Positions 9,228 to 20,590 of a stretch of 64,000 nt of DNA are shown one piece after another. A program made the translations under genes and the position numbers. The DNA lies in the NCBI RefSeq assembly GCF_042477335.2, contig NC_091248.1, positions 121,480,501 through 121,544,500 on the forward strand. Direction: 5' to 3'. The notes under the pieces are model-generated. The model saw only the letters and a program-made list of their open reading frames with translations. It had not been told where the DNA came from and ran no database searches. This stretch comes from Ovis canadensis (taxonomy: Eukaryota; Chordata; Mammalia; Artiodactyla; Bovidae). Position 1 is the stretch's first letter. Every line of letters begins with the position of its first letter.

Positions 9228-10935
9228 AATGAAAGTTTTGCTAGAACATACACAAATGGCCAACACACACATGAAAAGATGCTCAACATCTTTAGTCATT
9301 AGGGACATGCAAATTAAAAACACAATAACATGTCATTTCACACACACTAGGATGGCTACAGTCAAACAGAACATAAATTTTGCCAAGAAAGCAGAGAAAT
9401 TGGAACTCTCATTTATTGCTAGTGGGAATGTAAAACAGTTCGGCTATGGTGAAGAGCAGTTTGGCATTTGCTCAAAAAGTTAAATATAGAATTACCGAAT
9501 GACCCAACAGTTCCACTCCCGGGTATGTACCCAAAAGAATTAAAAACAGGTTTTTCTATTAATAACAAAAACTTGTACGTGAAAGTTTATAGCAGTACTA
9601 TTCACAATAGCCCAAAGTTAGGAAAAAACCCAAATGTCTATCACCTGATGAATAGGTAAAAAAACATGTGGCTATTTCCATACAAGGGAACATTATTCAG
9701 ACATAAAAAAGAATGAGGCCTTGCTACATTTGACAATATGGATAAATTTCAAAAATAATATGCTAAGTGAAAGAAGCCAGACACAAAAGATCACATATCA
9801 TATGATTCCATTTATATGAAATGTCCAGATCAGGCAAATCCTTAAAGACCGAATACACTGTGGCTTTAAGAGCCTGGGAGGAGGGAGGAATCAGTTCAGT
9901 CGCTCAGTTGTCGCTCATTTGTGTGTGACTCTTGTTGACCCCATGGACTGCAGCATGCCAGGCCTCCCTGTCCATCACAAACTTCTGGAGTTTGTTCACA
10001 TTCATGTCCATCGAGTTGGTGATGCCATCCAATCGTCTCATCCTCTGTCATCCCCTTCTCCTCTTGCCTTCAGTCTTTCCTAGTATCAGGGTCTTTTCCA
10101 ATGAGTCAGTTCTTCATCAAGTGGCCAAAGTATTGAAGCTTCAGCTTCAGCATAAGTCCTTCCAAAGAATATTCAGGACTGATTTCCATTAGGATTGACT
10201 GGTTTGATCTCCTTGTGGTCCAGGGAACTCTCAAAAGTCTTCAACATCACAGTTAAAAAGCATCAATTCTTCAGCACTCAGTCTTTTTTATGGTCCAACT
10301 CTCACATCCATACATGACCACTGGAAAAACCATAGCTTTGACTAGACGGACCTTTGTTGGCAAAGTAATGTCTCTGCTTTTTAATATGCTGTCTAGATTG
10401 GTCACAGTTTTTCTTCCAAGGAGCAAGTGTCTTTTAATTTCATGGCTGCAATCACCATCTGCAGTGATTTTGGAACACCCCAAAATAAAGTCTGTCACTG
10501 TTTCCATTGTTTCCCCATCTATTTGCCATGAAGTGATGGGACCAGATGCCATGCATGATCTTAGTTTTTTGAATGTTGAATTTTAAGCCAGCTTTTTCAC
10601 TCTCCTCTTTCACATTCATGAAAAGGCTCTTTAGTTCCTTTTCGCTTTCTGCCATAAGGGTGGTGTCATCTGCATATCTGAGGTTATTGATACTTCTCCC
10701 TGCAACCTTGTTTCCAGCTTGTGCTTCATCCAGTTCAGCATTTCCCATGATGTCCTGTTTAAAGGGTATGAAGTGCCTTTTAGGGGTGATGAAGATGTTA
10801 TGGAACTGTGTAAGCATGAGGTTCCATGACATTGTGAATATACTAAATTCCACTGAATTGTACACTTTAAATGGTCAAAATCTTGAATTGTATGCGATGT
10901 GAATTTTACCTCAGGTTTGAAAAATTGTTTTACTA
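9228..10935 (+). mobile_element. Old L1 3' end, split by a BovB insertion
   Basis: L1 ORF2 end and 3' UTR lie at about 9228-9890: GAAAAGATGCTCAACATC, GACCCAACAGTTCCACTCC, AATAGCCCAAAGTTAGG. They resume at 10758-10935 with GGGGTGATGAAGATGTTATGGAA and GAATTGTACACTTTAAATGG, which are L1 3' UTR. A BovB fills the gap. Confidence 0.85.
9891..10757 (-). mobile_element. BovB LINE 3' fragment nested in L1
   Basis: Minus-strand BovB from TCAGTTCAGTCGCTCAG to GCATTTCCCATGATGTCC, about 0.87 kb including the YADD region. It is interrupted by stops and indels. Confidence 0.9.
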
Positions 10936-12076
10936 GGAATTTTCAAAGGTACTTCATCTCCTCCTCCTCAATCTTTCGATATTTTCTTAACAGACTCAGT
11001 TTGAATTATTCTCAATTTATATTTTGTTTGTTTGTGGGTAAGATAAACCAGACAGCTATAATATTTATGTAAGAGATGCTTCATTCCGATTTTTAAAAAT
11101 AGTTTTAAACATTTTTCCAGATAAAATATCATGGTCTCACTTTACATTCTAGGATGTTTTGAGCTCAATCATTAATTTTTGTGTCAGTAGAATGAAAGGA
11201 TCACTAACAGGGAGTTGTGATCCCTTCTTTCTTAAGTAGCCTGACTTACCTCTGATGGTCTGTGCACGATTCTTAGGCAAGCATGAGTTCTGATAATATC
11301 CTTCAGTTTTCATAAGAGCATATCCTTAGACCTGATTATGTAGAGAGATGTTTGCGGTTATGAACTTTTCACTTTTTGGCCAGCCACTTGCCACCATGGC
11401 AAGTTTGAAAGGAAAATGAGCGACGTGATATCCACTGACTCATATGGAGCCAGCCCTGTTCCTCATGGATGTGCGGATAATTACTGCGACTTTGGCTCCA
11501 GGTCCCCCTGTGAACTCTCCACCCTTGGAGCTGAGTGGGACCATTGGTGACCACATGATGACCCTTTTACCTCTGGCCCAAGGCCTGTTTGATCCCATGG
11601 GCATGGTGAATCTTGTAAGTCACAACTTTTCCTCTCTTTTTTTCCCCACTCATTTCAGAAAAGCTTAGACTTGTGGCTGTAGAATTTAGGAAATAGACTT
11701 TCTTGGCATAAATTCTGTGCACTGCCCAACATTTCGATTTAGTCTTCCTTTCTAATTCATATATACCAGTATATCTTTTTTTTTTTCTCCATATAATTTT
11801 CTGTGGACTGTATGTGTTTCTAAGTCGTTGTAATTCACATTTTTTAAAGACTAAGTCAGGGACCAAAAACAGAGCCCAGAGATAAAATTCCATTTCTCTG
11901 TGGACTTCAAACGATGGTGCGGGATTGAGGCCCCTCCCATCGGCTCCCTCACACAGACACACACCACACACGTGCACTCACATGTCCACACACGTACATG
12001 CACGCACAGTAGGCGGCAGGCACGCTGCCCTGCCCACCGTCCTCAGAGCGAAGCCCTTGAGCCACAAGGTCCCAGG
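10936..12076. other. No established gene downstream of the OR gene
   Basis: AT-rich and mostly unrecognised. 11940-12010 is CA-rich (imperfect CACACA/CACGCA). A 74-codon open stretch at 11444-11668 has better base composition than its surroundings but matches no family I know. Confidence 0.4.
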
Positions 12077-13018
12077 CTACCATGTTGATTCAGAGCTCCT
12101 TGTCAGAACCCGAGTCAGAGCAGCCTTTATCTCCTTGTTCCTCAGACTGTAGATGAGCGGATTCAACATAGGGGTCACCACCGCGTAGAAGAGCACCACC
12201 ACCTTGTCCTGCTCGGCGGAGGCGGTGGCGCGGGGCTGCATGTAGGTAACCAGGGCCATGCCGTAAGACATGGAGACCACGGTGAGGTGCGAGGCGCAGG
12301 TCCCGAAGGCTTTGCGGCGCCCCGCGCTGGAGCGGATCCGCAAGACGGCGGCCACAATGCGCGCGTAGGACAGCGCGACCAGGCAGCAGGGCACCAGAAG
12401 CACCACCACGCTGGATGCCAGTATGACCGCCTGGTTGAGGGTGACGTCCACGCAGGCTAGCCTGACGAGCGCCAGTGTCTCACAGGCCACGTGGTTCAGC
12501 ACGTGGCGCCCACAGGTGGGCAGACGCACGGTGACCGCAGTCTCCACCGCCGCGTTCGCCAGGCCCACGAGCCAGGAGACGGCGGCCAGGCCTGCGCAGA
12601 GCCGCGGCCCCATGACGGCCGCGTAGCGCAGGGGGTCACAGACGGCCACGTAGCGATCATAGGCCATGGCGGCCAGCAGCAGGAACTCGGTGCCCCCCAG
12701 GGCCAGCGAGAAGAAGTGCTGGGTACCACATCGGGCGGAGGAGATGGTCTTCTTCTCCAGGAGGAAGTGCGCCAGCATCTGAGGAACCCCGCTGGAGGTG
12801 TAGCAGATGTCCACTACGGAGAGGTTGCCGAGGAAGAAGTACATGGGCAGCTGGAGGCGGGAATCCAGCCGGACCAGGACGAGGATGAGTCCGTTGCCCA
12901 GCAAGGTCAGCAGATAGGTGGCCCCGAACAAGACAAACAGCCCAGCCTGGGTCTGCCGGTCCCCGGAGAGGCCCAGCAGGACAAACTCACTCACCCAGGT
13001 CAGGTTGTTCCTCCCCAT
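12077..13018 (-). CDS. Olfactory receptor, family 2-like (intact)
   Basis: This is a class II odorant receptor: a rhodopsin-like GPCR expected in olfactory cilia, signalling through Golf and adenylyl cyclase III. The 313-aa length is typical. An upstream in-frame ATG at 13069 was rejected because MGRNNLTWVSEF is the family N-terminus and a splice acceptor lies between the two. Visible marks are an N-glycosylation site NLT (residues 5-7), GNG in TM1 (41-43), LPMYFFL (57-63), Cys97 with ECL2 cysteines 169, 179 and 189, MAYDRYVAVC (118-127), SY in TM5 (217-218), KAFGTC (236-241, usually KAFSTC), PMLNPLIY (283-290) and SLRNKE (291-296). Overall it looks closest to OR2F-type receptors. It is strikingly GC- and CpG-rich. 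The ligand cannot be predicted. A broken tandem paralogue lies at 340-1396. Confidence 0.96.
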   Translation of the reverse strand: MGRNNLTWVSEFVLLGLSGDRQTQAGLFVLFGATYLLTLLGNGLILVLVRLDSRLQLPMYFFLGNLSVVDICYTSSGVPQMLAHFLLEKKTISSARCGTQHFFSLALGGTEFLLLAAMAYDRYVAVCDPLRYAAVMGPRLCAGLAAVSWLVGLANAAVETAVTVRLPTCGRHVLNHVACETLALVRLACVDVTLNQAVILASSVVVLLVPCCLVALSYARIVAAVLRIRSSAGRRKAFGTCASHLTVVSMSYGMALVTYMQPRATASAEQDKVVVLFYAVVTPMLNPLIYSLRNKEIKAALTRVLTRSSESTW

Positions 13019-13034
13019 GGAGCAGGCGGGCCAG

Positions 13035-13070
13035 GCTGCCAAGGGAGGAGCGGAGGCAGGGAAGGGCAAG
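13035..13070 (-). promoter_or_regulatory. Splice acceptor and pyrimidine tract before the OR2-like start
   Basis: On the minus strand, a C/T-rich run ends in CTCCCTTGGCAG, followed by 17 nt and the ATG. OR coding exons commonly begin with a short 5' UTR after such an acceptor. It supports the start at 13018 and excludes the upstream ATG. Confidence 0.7.
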
Positions 13071-13309
13071 TAAAGGTCTCTCTTTGGGAGTCTGGGATTA
13101 AGCCATGGGCCAGGTCTGGAGCTGGAAGTGGGGCACCTCCCCTCAGGTTCCTTAACCTAGGTGCTGAGGGGACAATGCCATGAGGCGGGAGGGAAAGGGA
13201 GATTTGAGTTCTCACAGTGGACTCAAGGATGAAGTCCCTGTTCTGGTCGTCCTTAAGCATCTAGGATCCAACACAGTTACAATTACATAGGATATAAGCG
13301 ATCAGTGTA

Positions 13310-13462
13310 AAAGGAAAGATAGAGGAAAAGGTGGTGGAGAGAAGGGAGGAAGGGAGATAGGAAAGAAAAAAGGGAGTAAAAGAGAAAGAAAAACTAGGGA
13401 AGGGAGGTAGGAGAGCAAAAAATGAGGGAAGGAAAGTGGAAGGCAGGGAAGAAAAGAAAGAG
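13310..13462 (+). repeat. Purine-rich (GGAA/GAAA) tract
   Basis: About 150 bp almost free of C and T, with repeating GGAAGG, GAAAG and GGGAGG, about 0.3 kb upstream of the OR2-like start. Confidence 0.75.
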
Positions 13463-13639
13463 TCTCCAGTGTGGGGTGGCCAAAGACGACACTTGAGCTC
13501 AAGAGGAGCGCCTAGGGGTCAATGCCTAAGTCTGAACTCACTCGCTCCTTATGTTTTCTCTGATGTTCAGGTCTGGGTTTCTGCCTAGTCTTCTCACATA
13601 GCTCTTGTGCCCAACAGTCTGGATAAAGTTTAAATCAGT

Positions 13640-13830
13640 ATCTCTAAGCCCCTGCTGTGTGTCACGGACTGTGCGAAACATTAGACGCCTGTCTGTGAAA
13701 CAGAAATACAGAAGCACAAGTTCTGTTCCTTTCGTTCTTATAATTTAATCAGGGACACAGACTAAATTAATAATTACAAAAATTAATTATGTATAATTGT
13801 GCTAAGTGCCAGGAAGGAGAAGAACAGGGT
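13640..13830 (-). repeat. L2 LINE 3'-end fragment
   Basis: CCCCTGCTGTGTGTCACGGACTGTGC...GTGCTAAGTGCCAGG follows the reverse complement of L2 3' ends (cctactatgtgccaggcactgtgc). Confidence 0.5.
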
Positions 13831-14569
13831 TTCTAGTTAGTTAATTAAATTTGCAGCTGTAATTAAATTATGACTGCAGTTGTGCCTTATTTCTCAATAA
13901 TATGCAATTTATATAGTAAGTTGTGGGCATTTATTTAGGTGTTTAAATAAATGGTAAACAATGTAATGAGAACATTTGTAAACCATTGATACTTACATGT
14001 TTATACTGAGTATGAAGTGACTGACATCTGCTGACTTTTTTAGGGGGAGTGAATTCTTTCTCAGCTAAGATTGCACTGGGTTATTTTCCCTCCAGCACAT
14101 TGACCAGTCTTCTATAAACATAAATAAATGTCATCAGCTTTTTCTTAATAGAAACAGAATCTTAAGGTGTATTTCTTGCTCTTAAAATAGTAAATTAATT
14201 AATTCAATTCAAAATATTTATTGAGTATATGAGGCACTATGCTTTCAGCCAATTTCTGGGAAATACTGCCTTTCTATGTTAGGAGTTTGTTTTAGAAAAT
14301 CAGCAGTGCCACAGAATCAAATAAAAAATTTTAAAAATTGGATCTTTGTAAAGTCTATGAGAATCAAATGAGACAGTGTAACAAAGGACAAAGGCAATAT
14401 ATCAGTGTTAAGGAAACCAGAGTGGAGCCACATAATCAAATACAACAGAATTGAGAAGGGTAATCTAATTCAGTCTTTCTGGCTGGGAGCAGGGCCCGGA
14501 CTCTGGTGGAGGAGAAAGCCAAGAGCTGGATGAAGCAGGCAGCTCTTGCCGTCTGTTCAGCCCTGGGCC
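13831..14569. other. AT-rich intergenic sequence
   Basis: I see no gene. 14200-14250 (AAAATATTTATTGAGTATATGAGGCAC) is another likely L2/MIR 3' remnant. The rest is unassigned. Confidence 0.4.
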
Positions 14570-14880
14570 TGCAGTGGCCAGCAGGTGTCACTGTAGAAAC
14601 TGCAAAGAATAGAAACTGGCTTTAGGGTCTCAGGATTCGAACCCAGTTCTGCGTCCGGAGTGTAGGAGTTGGTGGCTGGGATTCTGAGCACTGTCCCAAG
14701 GAGTCCGTGGCTACCCGCAGAGCTTAGTCCTTGGGTCAGTAGAGAAAGTAATTCAGCTCTGATCTCTGGAAGTGCTGCAACATCCAGAATCCTCACCTTC
14801 AGAGTTGATGTCATGGATTCACATTCCCTCCAGAAGGTCCCTGTTACTGTTTGAGAAAGTTAAAAATGTTAGAAAGGAAA
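14570..14880. other. Duplicated OR flank, copy 2
   Basis: Counterpart of 5930-6164, about 1.56 kb upstream of the intact OR start. It includes a near-CTCF motif, CCAGCAGGTGTCACT (14578-14592), which reads GGAAGGTATCACT in copy 1. Confidence 0.65.
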
Positions 14881-14899
14881 GAAACCACAGACATCAGGT

Positions 14900-15010
14900 A
14901 TTGCATCCATTTCATTCTACAGATGGAAACCAAGGAAATGGGGTGAGGTGACTGGCACTGGGGTCAGGTCTACCTGGGAGCAAACCTGGAACAGGCCTGG
15001 AACCTGAGGC
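14900..15010 (-). repeat. MIR SINE
   Basis: TTCTACAGATGGAAACCAAGG and TACCTGGGAGCAAACCTGGAAC match reversed MIR. It is positionally equivalent to the MIR at 6165-6300. Confidence 0.5.
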
Positions 15011-15179
15011 TTCACGCTGTGCTGCACAGCTCAGTTCTCACTGAGCCTGTTAGTGAGGGCTGGGAAGGGGTTCTAGAAGGATGTGGTCTAGGAAGGGAGG
15101 CACTTGAAGAATCTTAGTTTGGAAACCCAGGACAGCTATCCTGCCACGCAGAGAAATGCTATGTGATGAGTGGGAAAAT

Positions 15180-15370
15180 CTTTGAATGAGAAATCAAGGG
15201 ATCCAAGTTCTAGTTAGCCTGCTGTGTGCCCTGGGCAAGTTAGTTGACCTCATTGAACCTCAGTTTCTCCATTTGAAATGTGGTAATAATAATAATGTCT
15301 GTCTCACTGTATTTTGAGTAAGAACAGATAAAGATATGAATATGAATGTGTTTGTAAATTACTAAGTAAA
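15180..15370 (+). repeat. MIR SINE
   Basis: CTGTGTGCCCTGGGCAAGTTAGTTGACCTC, then CCTCAGTTTCTCCATTTGAAATG and AATAATAATAATGTCTGTCTCA, follow the MIR consensus in order. Confidence 0.8.
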
Positions 15371-15724
15371 CACAAAAGGCTATTTTATTATACTCAACAG
15401 GTGAGGTCAATTTGCCTGGTGATAAGGGAATAAGAAACAATATCAATTTGTGCTATAATGGCAAGAGAGTTAACACAATGTGGGCCATAAAGCCCCTTTG
15501 CAATAAATCTTCTTACCTAAGTCACCTAATTAAAAAGATCCTGTTTAAATAAAATGAGTTAATGTAGAGTCTGTCTATACTCAGTGAGTATACCATGCTC
15601 CACATACAGTATAAGCACAATATCTTTTTTTTCAACAAAAATTTGATGTTTTTAGATGATGATAAAACATTGATTTTATTAATAGATGGCTTTGTTCTCA
15701 GCTTTTGAGGATAATTAGAGAATT

Positions 15725-15900
15725 TCTTTCCACTTTGCTTGACTTAGTGAACATTTACTGAGCACTGAGTAGAGCCTGGACCAGTGGCAGGTGCCGGGGT
15801 GAGAAGGATCAATACAGCCTGGTCTCCATCTCCAGGAACTCAGCCTGGCAGGTGGATAGAGAGGATAAGTCACCATGATCTTATCAGAGAACATTTGAGT
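15725..15900 (-). repeat. L2 LINE 3'-end fragment
   Basis: AACATTTACTGAGCACTGAGTAGAGCCTGGACCAGTGG to CATCTCCAGGAACTCAGCCTGG matches reversed L2. Confidence 0.5.
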
Positions 15901-15923
15901 ACCAAGTCTGGTAACTGGAGACA

Positions 15924-16260
15924 TCAGTTCAGTTCAGCTCAGTCGCTCAATTGTGTCCAACTCTTTGTGACCCCATGGATGGACTGCAGCACGCCAGGCC
16001 TCCCTGTCCATCACTAACTCCCAGAGCTTACTTAAACTCATGTCCATGGAGTCGTGATGCCATCCAACCATCTCATCTTCTGTTATCCCCTTCTCCTCCT
16101 TCCTTCAATCTTTCCCAGCATCAGGGTCTTCTCCAGTGAGTCAGTTCTTCGAATCAGGTGGTCAAAGTACTGGAGTTTCAGCTTCAGCATCAGTCCTTCC
16201 AATGAATATTCAGGATTGATTTCCTTTAGGATTGACTGATTTGATCTCCTTGAAGTTCAA
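15924..16260 (-). mobile_element. BovB LINE 3' fragment
   Basis: TCAGTTCAGTTCAGCTCAGTCGCTCAA through the C-terminal RT region, stopping at CTCCTTGAAGTTCAA. Confidence 0.88.
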
Positions 16261-16374
16261 ATAGAGTTGGACTATGTAAATAGCCAGGAAGGTATGTAGA
16301 AATACTAATGTAGAAGCAAAGAAATAAACAGTGCATTTGCTTCTTGAGAAAGTAGATATGGTTTATGGCACATG

Positions 16375-16520
16375 TAGATTGGTAGTAAGACCTGGAGACC
16401 TGGTTTTCAATTTGTATCAATAAACCATCTAGGTATTGTTGTAAGTCACTATGTTTTCGAATTGTAATTTCTTCATCTGTAAAATGAGTGAATTAGGTAA
16501 ACACTAAGATTTCTACTCGT
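16375..16520 (+). repeat. MIR-like SINE fragment
   Basis: AGACCTGGTTTTCAATTTG, GTTGTAAGTCACTATG and TTTCTTCATCTGTAAAATGAG follow MIR order with high divergence. Confidence 0.55.
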
Positions 16521-18199
16521 TCTAAAGCTCTGCAATAAATGAATTTATGTAAGCTGCATGTAAGATAAAAATCTTTGCTTTTGATCATCCTAAATATGGG
16601 TAGCTAGTGAGACTGTAGGAAATAAGATATGGGTTACTGAGTTTAAAGTTCAAAGCATTAATATCACACATAACTGTTTGGTGAGGTGCCAATGAATGAG
16701 ACTAGGCTGACTTGAAAACCAGAGGCTAAGGAAATAGGGAAGGGACAAAACAAATAGAAATGGGAGAATGACTTGGGTCAAGGCTGAAAGACTTGTAGGC
16801 TTTAACACATGAGTTTCTTTTCAAAGTTCGTCCCAGATATTCATAATGTGAGGTAATTCCTAACACCAGATCAGGGTCCAAACCTGAGAAAACAAGGAAT
16901 CCATGTCTATCTTTGGTTCTTATACCAATCCTGCTTTCTTGGTTCCTTTTCAATATAATATAAATGCCATAAAGCTAAGAAAAGAGTCTTACGTCTTTTG
17001 ATCTCCACTCTTTAGCTCGTTGAATGTATGTCTGTATATACTGAGCACTTCAGTTTATAGGGGGATTGGATCACTGACCAAGGCCAAGGACTTTGTCGGG
17101 TGGGAAGAATCAAAGTGCCTCCAACTGCAACCAGTGAGAAAAACCCAGTGGAGCATCCCAGGACAGTCCTGGCTGCTCCTGGGGTTTTGGGTTCTATTTT
17201 CTCACCTTCCTCCTATTCTTCTCAATGGAGGACTCACCAAGGCTGAGTGCTTACCTTATGCATGGAACTCACTTTAGGTGAGGGGGAACCGTCTTTCAGG
17301 AAGTCCTTGAGGCAGCTGTCCATCCTCTTCTTGGAAATGAAGCTTTACTTTCTCAGTCTTAGCGATACCTTTTCACAACCTAAGAATCCCCAGAGGGCAA
17401 TTACTTGCTCTTGCTGTGTTTTTTCATTCATTCTTCCCCTCCTCCCACTCCAGCTTTGTCTCAGCAACCACAGCTCCCCACTCTTCTAAGTTCCCAATGG
17501 GATAAACATTCTGAAAATGTTTTACCCCACTTTTAATTGTCTTTCTAGTTTCCAGACTAATGAGCTCTTCCCTCACTTTTTTGGGTCTTTCACTGCTTTT
17601 CAAGGCTATGACATTGCTGAGGACTTTTAGCAGGAGTCAGGAGACAAGACTGTTTACACCTCTGACTTGAGGGGGAAGGATTGCAGTTAACTGGGAAGAA
17701 GTAGAACTAAACTCCAGATATGAACTCCTAACTAAGAGAAGACGAATGCATCTTCTCCCCTCCTTCCACATATATAGTTTTAGTGACCAGGGAGTAGTGA
17801 GTAAAGTAAAAATTGTCAAGGAGAACCGTCACTTCCATGCCCTGGAAGCCTTCGAGAAGTCGCAAGTTCATAGTCATTGAAATCCTGCCACAGTCTCCTT
17901 GGTGGTATCCCATCTCACATGACTTGAGTTGTGCATTCTCATGCTATCAAAAACTTGTCCATTTTTCACCAAACTTGACTTCCCAAATCTTAATCATCTT
18001 CCATGAAAGTTTCGGTCTCTTCACCAGAATCACTCCAAGGAGCAGAGAAAACAGTGGGTCAGTGTGGGAATTTTTCCCTATTTACTTATCCATTTCCTCA
18101 ACAATAGAACATGGTTCTTTAGTAAGATGGGAAGAAAAAAGAGAGACAAGGTTAGCAAGTAATCCATTAGAGTTTTCCTGTAATAGTTGCCCAGTATCC
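16521..18199. other. No gene or named repeat (about 1.7 kb)
   Basis: Mixed-composition sequence upstream of the long BovB. Open stretches (for example 17813-18229) show no conserved motif and are probably chance. Confidence 0.4.
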
Positions 18200-18265
18200 C
18201 AGGTTGAAGGTCAGGAAGGGCAGCAGTAAGGAGATACCCCTCTTCCAAGGTAAGGAGCAGCAGCT

Positions 18266-19363
18266 GTGCTTTGCTGGAGCAGCTGGGAAGAGATACCCCA
18301 CGCCCAAGGTAAGAGAAACTCAAGTAAGATGGTAGGTGTTGCAAGAGGGCATCAGAGGGCAGACACACTGAAACCATACTCGCAGAAAACTAGTCAATCT
18401 AATCACACTAGGACCACAGCCTTGTCTGACTCAATGAAATCAAGCCATGCCCGCGGGGCAACCCAAGATGGGCGGGTCATGGTGGAGAGGTCTGACAGAA
18501 TGTGGTCCACTGGAGAAGGGAACGGCAAACCACTTCAGTATTCTTGCCTTGAGAGCCCCATGAACAGTATGAAAAGGCAAAATTATAGGATACCAAAAGA
18601 GGAACTCCCCAGGTCAGTAGGTGCCCAACACGATACTGGATATCAGTGGAGAAATAACTTCAGAAAGAATGAAGGGATGGAGCCAAAGCAAAAACAATAC
18701 CTAGCTGTGGATGTGACTGGTGATAGAAGCAAGGTCCGATGCTATAAAGAGCAATATTGCATAGGAACCTGGAATGTCAGGTCCATGAATCAAGGCAAAT
18801 TGGAAGTGGTCAAACAAGAGATGGCAAGAGTGAATGTCAACATTCTAGGAATCAGCGAACTAAAATGGACTGGAATGGGTGAATTTAACTCAGATGACCA
18901 TTATATCTACTACTGCGGGCAGGAATCCCTCAGAAGAAATGGAGTAGCCATCATGGTCAACGAAAGAGTCCGAAATGCAGTACTTGGATGCAATCTCAAA
19001 AACGACAGAATGATCTCTGTTCGTCTCCAAGGCAAACCATTCAATATCACAGTTATCCAAGTCTATGCCCCAACCAGTAACGCTGAAGATGCTGAAGTTG
19101 AATGGTTCTATGAAGAGCTACAAGACCTTTTAGAACTAACACCCAAAACAGATGTCCTTTTCATTATAGGGGACTGGAATGCAAAAGTAGGAAGTCAAGA
19201 AACACCTGGAGTAACAGGCAAATTTGGCCTTGGAATACGGAATGAAGCAGGGCAAAGACTAATAGAGTTTTGCCAAGAAAATGCACTGGTCATAGCAAAC
19301 ACCCTCTTCCAACAACACAAGAGAAGACTCTACACATGGACATCACCAGATGGTCAACACTGA
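18266..19363 (+). pseudogene. BovB endonuclease domain (copy A), ends at a premature TGA
   Basis: 365 codons. Residues 1-160 are leader-derived and without motif. The endonuclease follows: GTWNVRS (167-173), ISELKW (196-201, with the metal-binding Glu), VQVYAPT (265-270 region), GDWNAKVG (302-309) and YTWTSPDGQH (356-365). The frame stops exactly where the family continues with RNQIDYIL, so CGA (Arg) probably became TGA through CpG decay. The missing end, with SDH (SDHELL), is still present just downstream in the same frame. The enzyme would nick target DNA to prime reverse transcription. The truncated product lacks the last catalytic histidine. Confidence 0.85.
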
Positions 19364-19486
19364 AATCAGACTGATTATATTCTTTGCAGCCAAAGATGGA
19401 GAAGCTCTATACAGCCAGCAAAAACAAGACCAGGAGCTGACTGTGGCTCAGATCATGAACTCCTTATTACCAAATTCAGACTCAAA

Positions 19487-20590
19487 TTGAAGAAAGTAGG
19501 GAAAACCGCTAGACCATTCAGGTATGACCTCAATCAAATCCCTTATGATTATACAGTGGAAGTGAGAAATAGATTTAAGGGCCTAGATCTGATAGATAGA
19601 GTGCCTGATGAACTATGGAATGAGGTTCGTGACATTGTACAGGAGGCAGGGATCAAGACCATCCCCATGGAAAAGAAACGCAAAAAAGCAAAATGGCTGT
19701 CTGGGGAGGCCTTACAAATAGCTGTGAAAAGAAGAGAGGCGAAAAGCAAAGGAGAAAGGGAAAGATATAAGCATCTGAATGCAGAGTTCCAAAGAATAGC
19801 AAGAAGACATAAGAAAGCCTTCTTCAGGGACCAGTGCAAAGAAATAGAGGAAAAGAACAGAAAGGGAAAGACTAGAGATCTCTTCAAGAAAATTAGAGAT
19901 ACCAAAGGAACATTTCATGCAAAGATGGGCCCGATAAAGGACAGAAATGGTATGGACCTAACAGAAGCAGAAGATATTAAGAAGAGGTGGCAAGAATACA
20001 TGGAAGAACTGTACAAAAAAGATCTTCATGACCCAGATAATCATGATGGTGTGATCACTCATCTAGAGCCAGACATCCTGGAATGTGAAGTCAAGTGGGC
20101 CTTGGAAAACATCACTACGAACAAAGCTAGTGGAGGTGATGGAGTTCCAGTTGAGCTGTTTCAAATCCTGAAAGATGATGCTGTGAAAGTGCTGCACTCA
20201 ATATGCCAGCAAATTTGGAAAACTCGGCAGTGGCCACAGGACTGGAAAAGGTCAGTTTTCATTCCAATCCCAAAGAAAGGCAATGCCAAAGAATGCTCAA
20301 ACTACCACACAATTGCACTCATCTCACATGCTAGTAAAGTAATGCTCAAAATTCTCCAAGCCAGGCTTCAGCAATACGTGAACCGTGAACTTCCAGATGT
20401 TCCAGCTGGTTTTAGAAAAGGCAGAGGAACCAGAGATCAAATTGCCAACATCCACTGGATCATGGAAAAAGCAAGAGAGTTCCAGAAAAACATCTATGCC
20501 TGCTTTATTGACTATGCCAAAGCCTTTGACTGTGTGGATCACAAGAAACTGTGGAAAATTGTGAAAGAGATGGGATACCAGACCATCTGA
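19487..20590 (+). pseudogene. BovB reverse transcriptase, N-terminal part (copy A)
   Basis: In frame with the endonuclease after the TGA. It contains the linker (KKRKKAKWLSGEALQIAVKR), then the RT start: NKASGGDGVPVELF, WKRSVFIPIPKKGN, IALISHASKVMLKI, RKGRGTRDQIANI and IDYAKAFDCVDH (RT block with the first catalytic Asp). The frame is lost at the 1-bp deletion near 20574 and stops at 20590. Confidence 0.85.

Noticed and set aside
11444-11668. Possible exon (74 codons) followed by GTAAGT at 11615
   Set aside because: The frame reads straight through the putative donor, the base before it is not the usual AG, and I recognise no protein family.
12491-13183. 230-codon plus-strand open frame across the OR2-like gene
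   Set aside because: Antisense shadow of a GC-rich OR exon. No domains, while the minus strand gives a complete receptor.
16255-16280. Possible twin-priming inversion at the 5' end of the BovB at 15924-16260 (GAGTTGGACTAT in opposite orientation)
   Set aside because: Only 12 bp match and no target-site duplication was found. Too short to claim.
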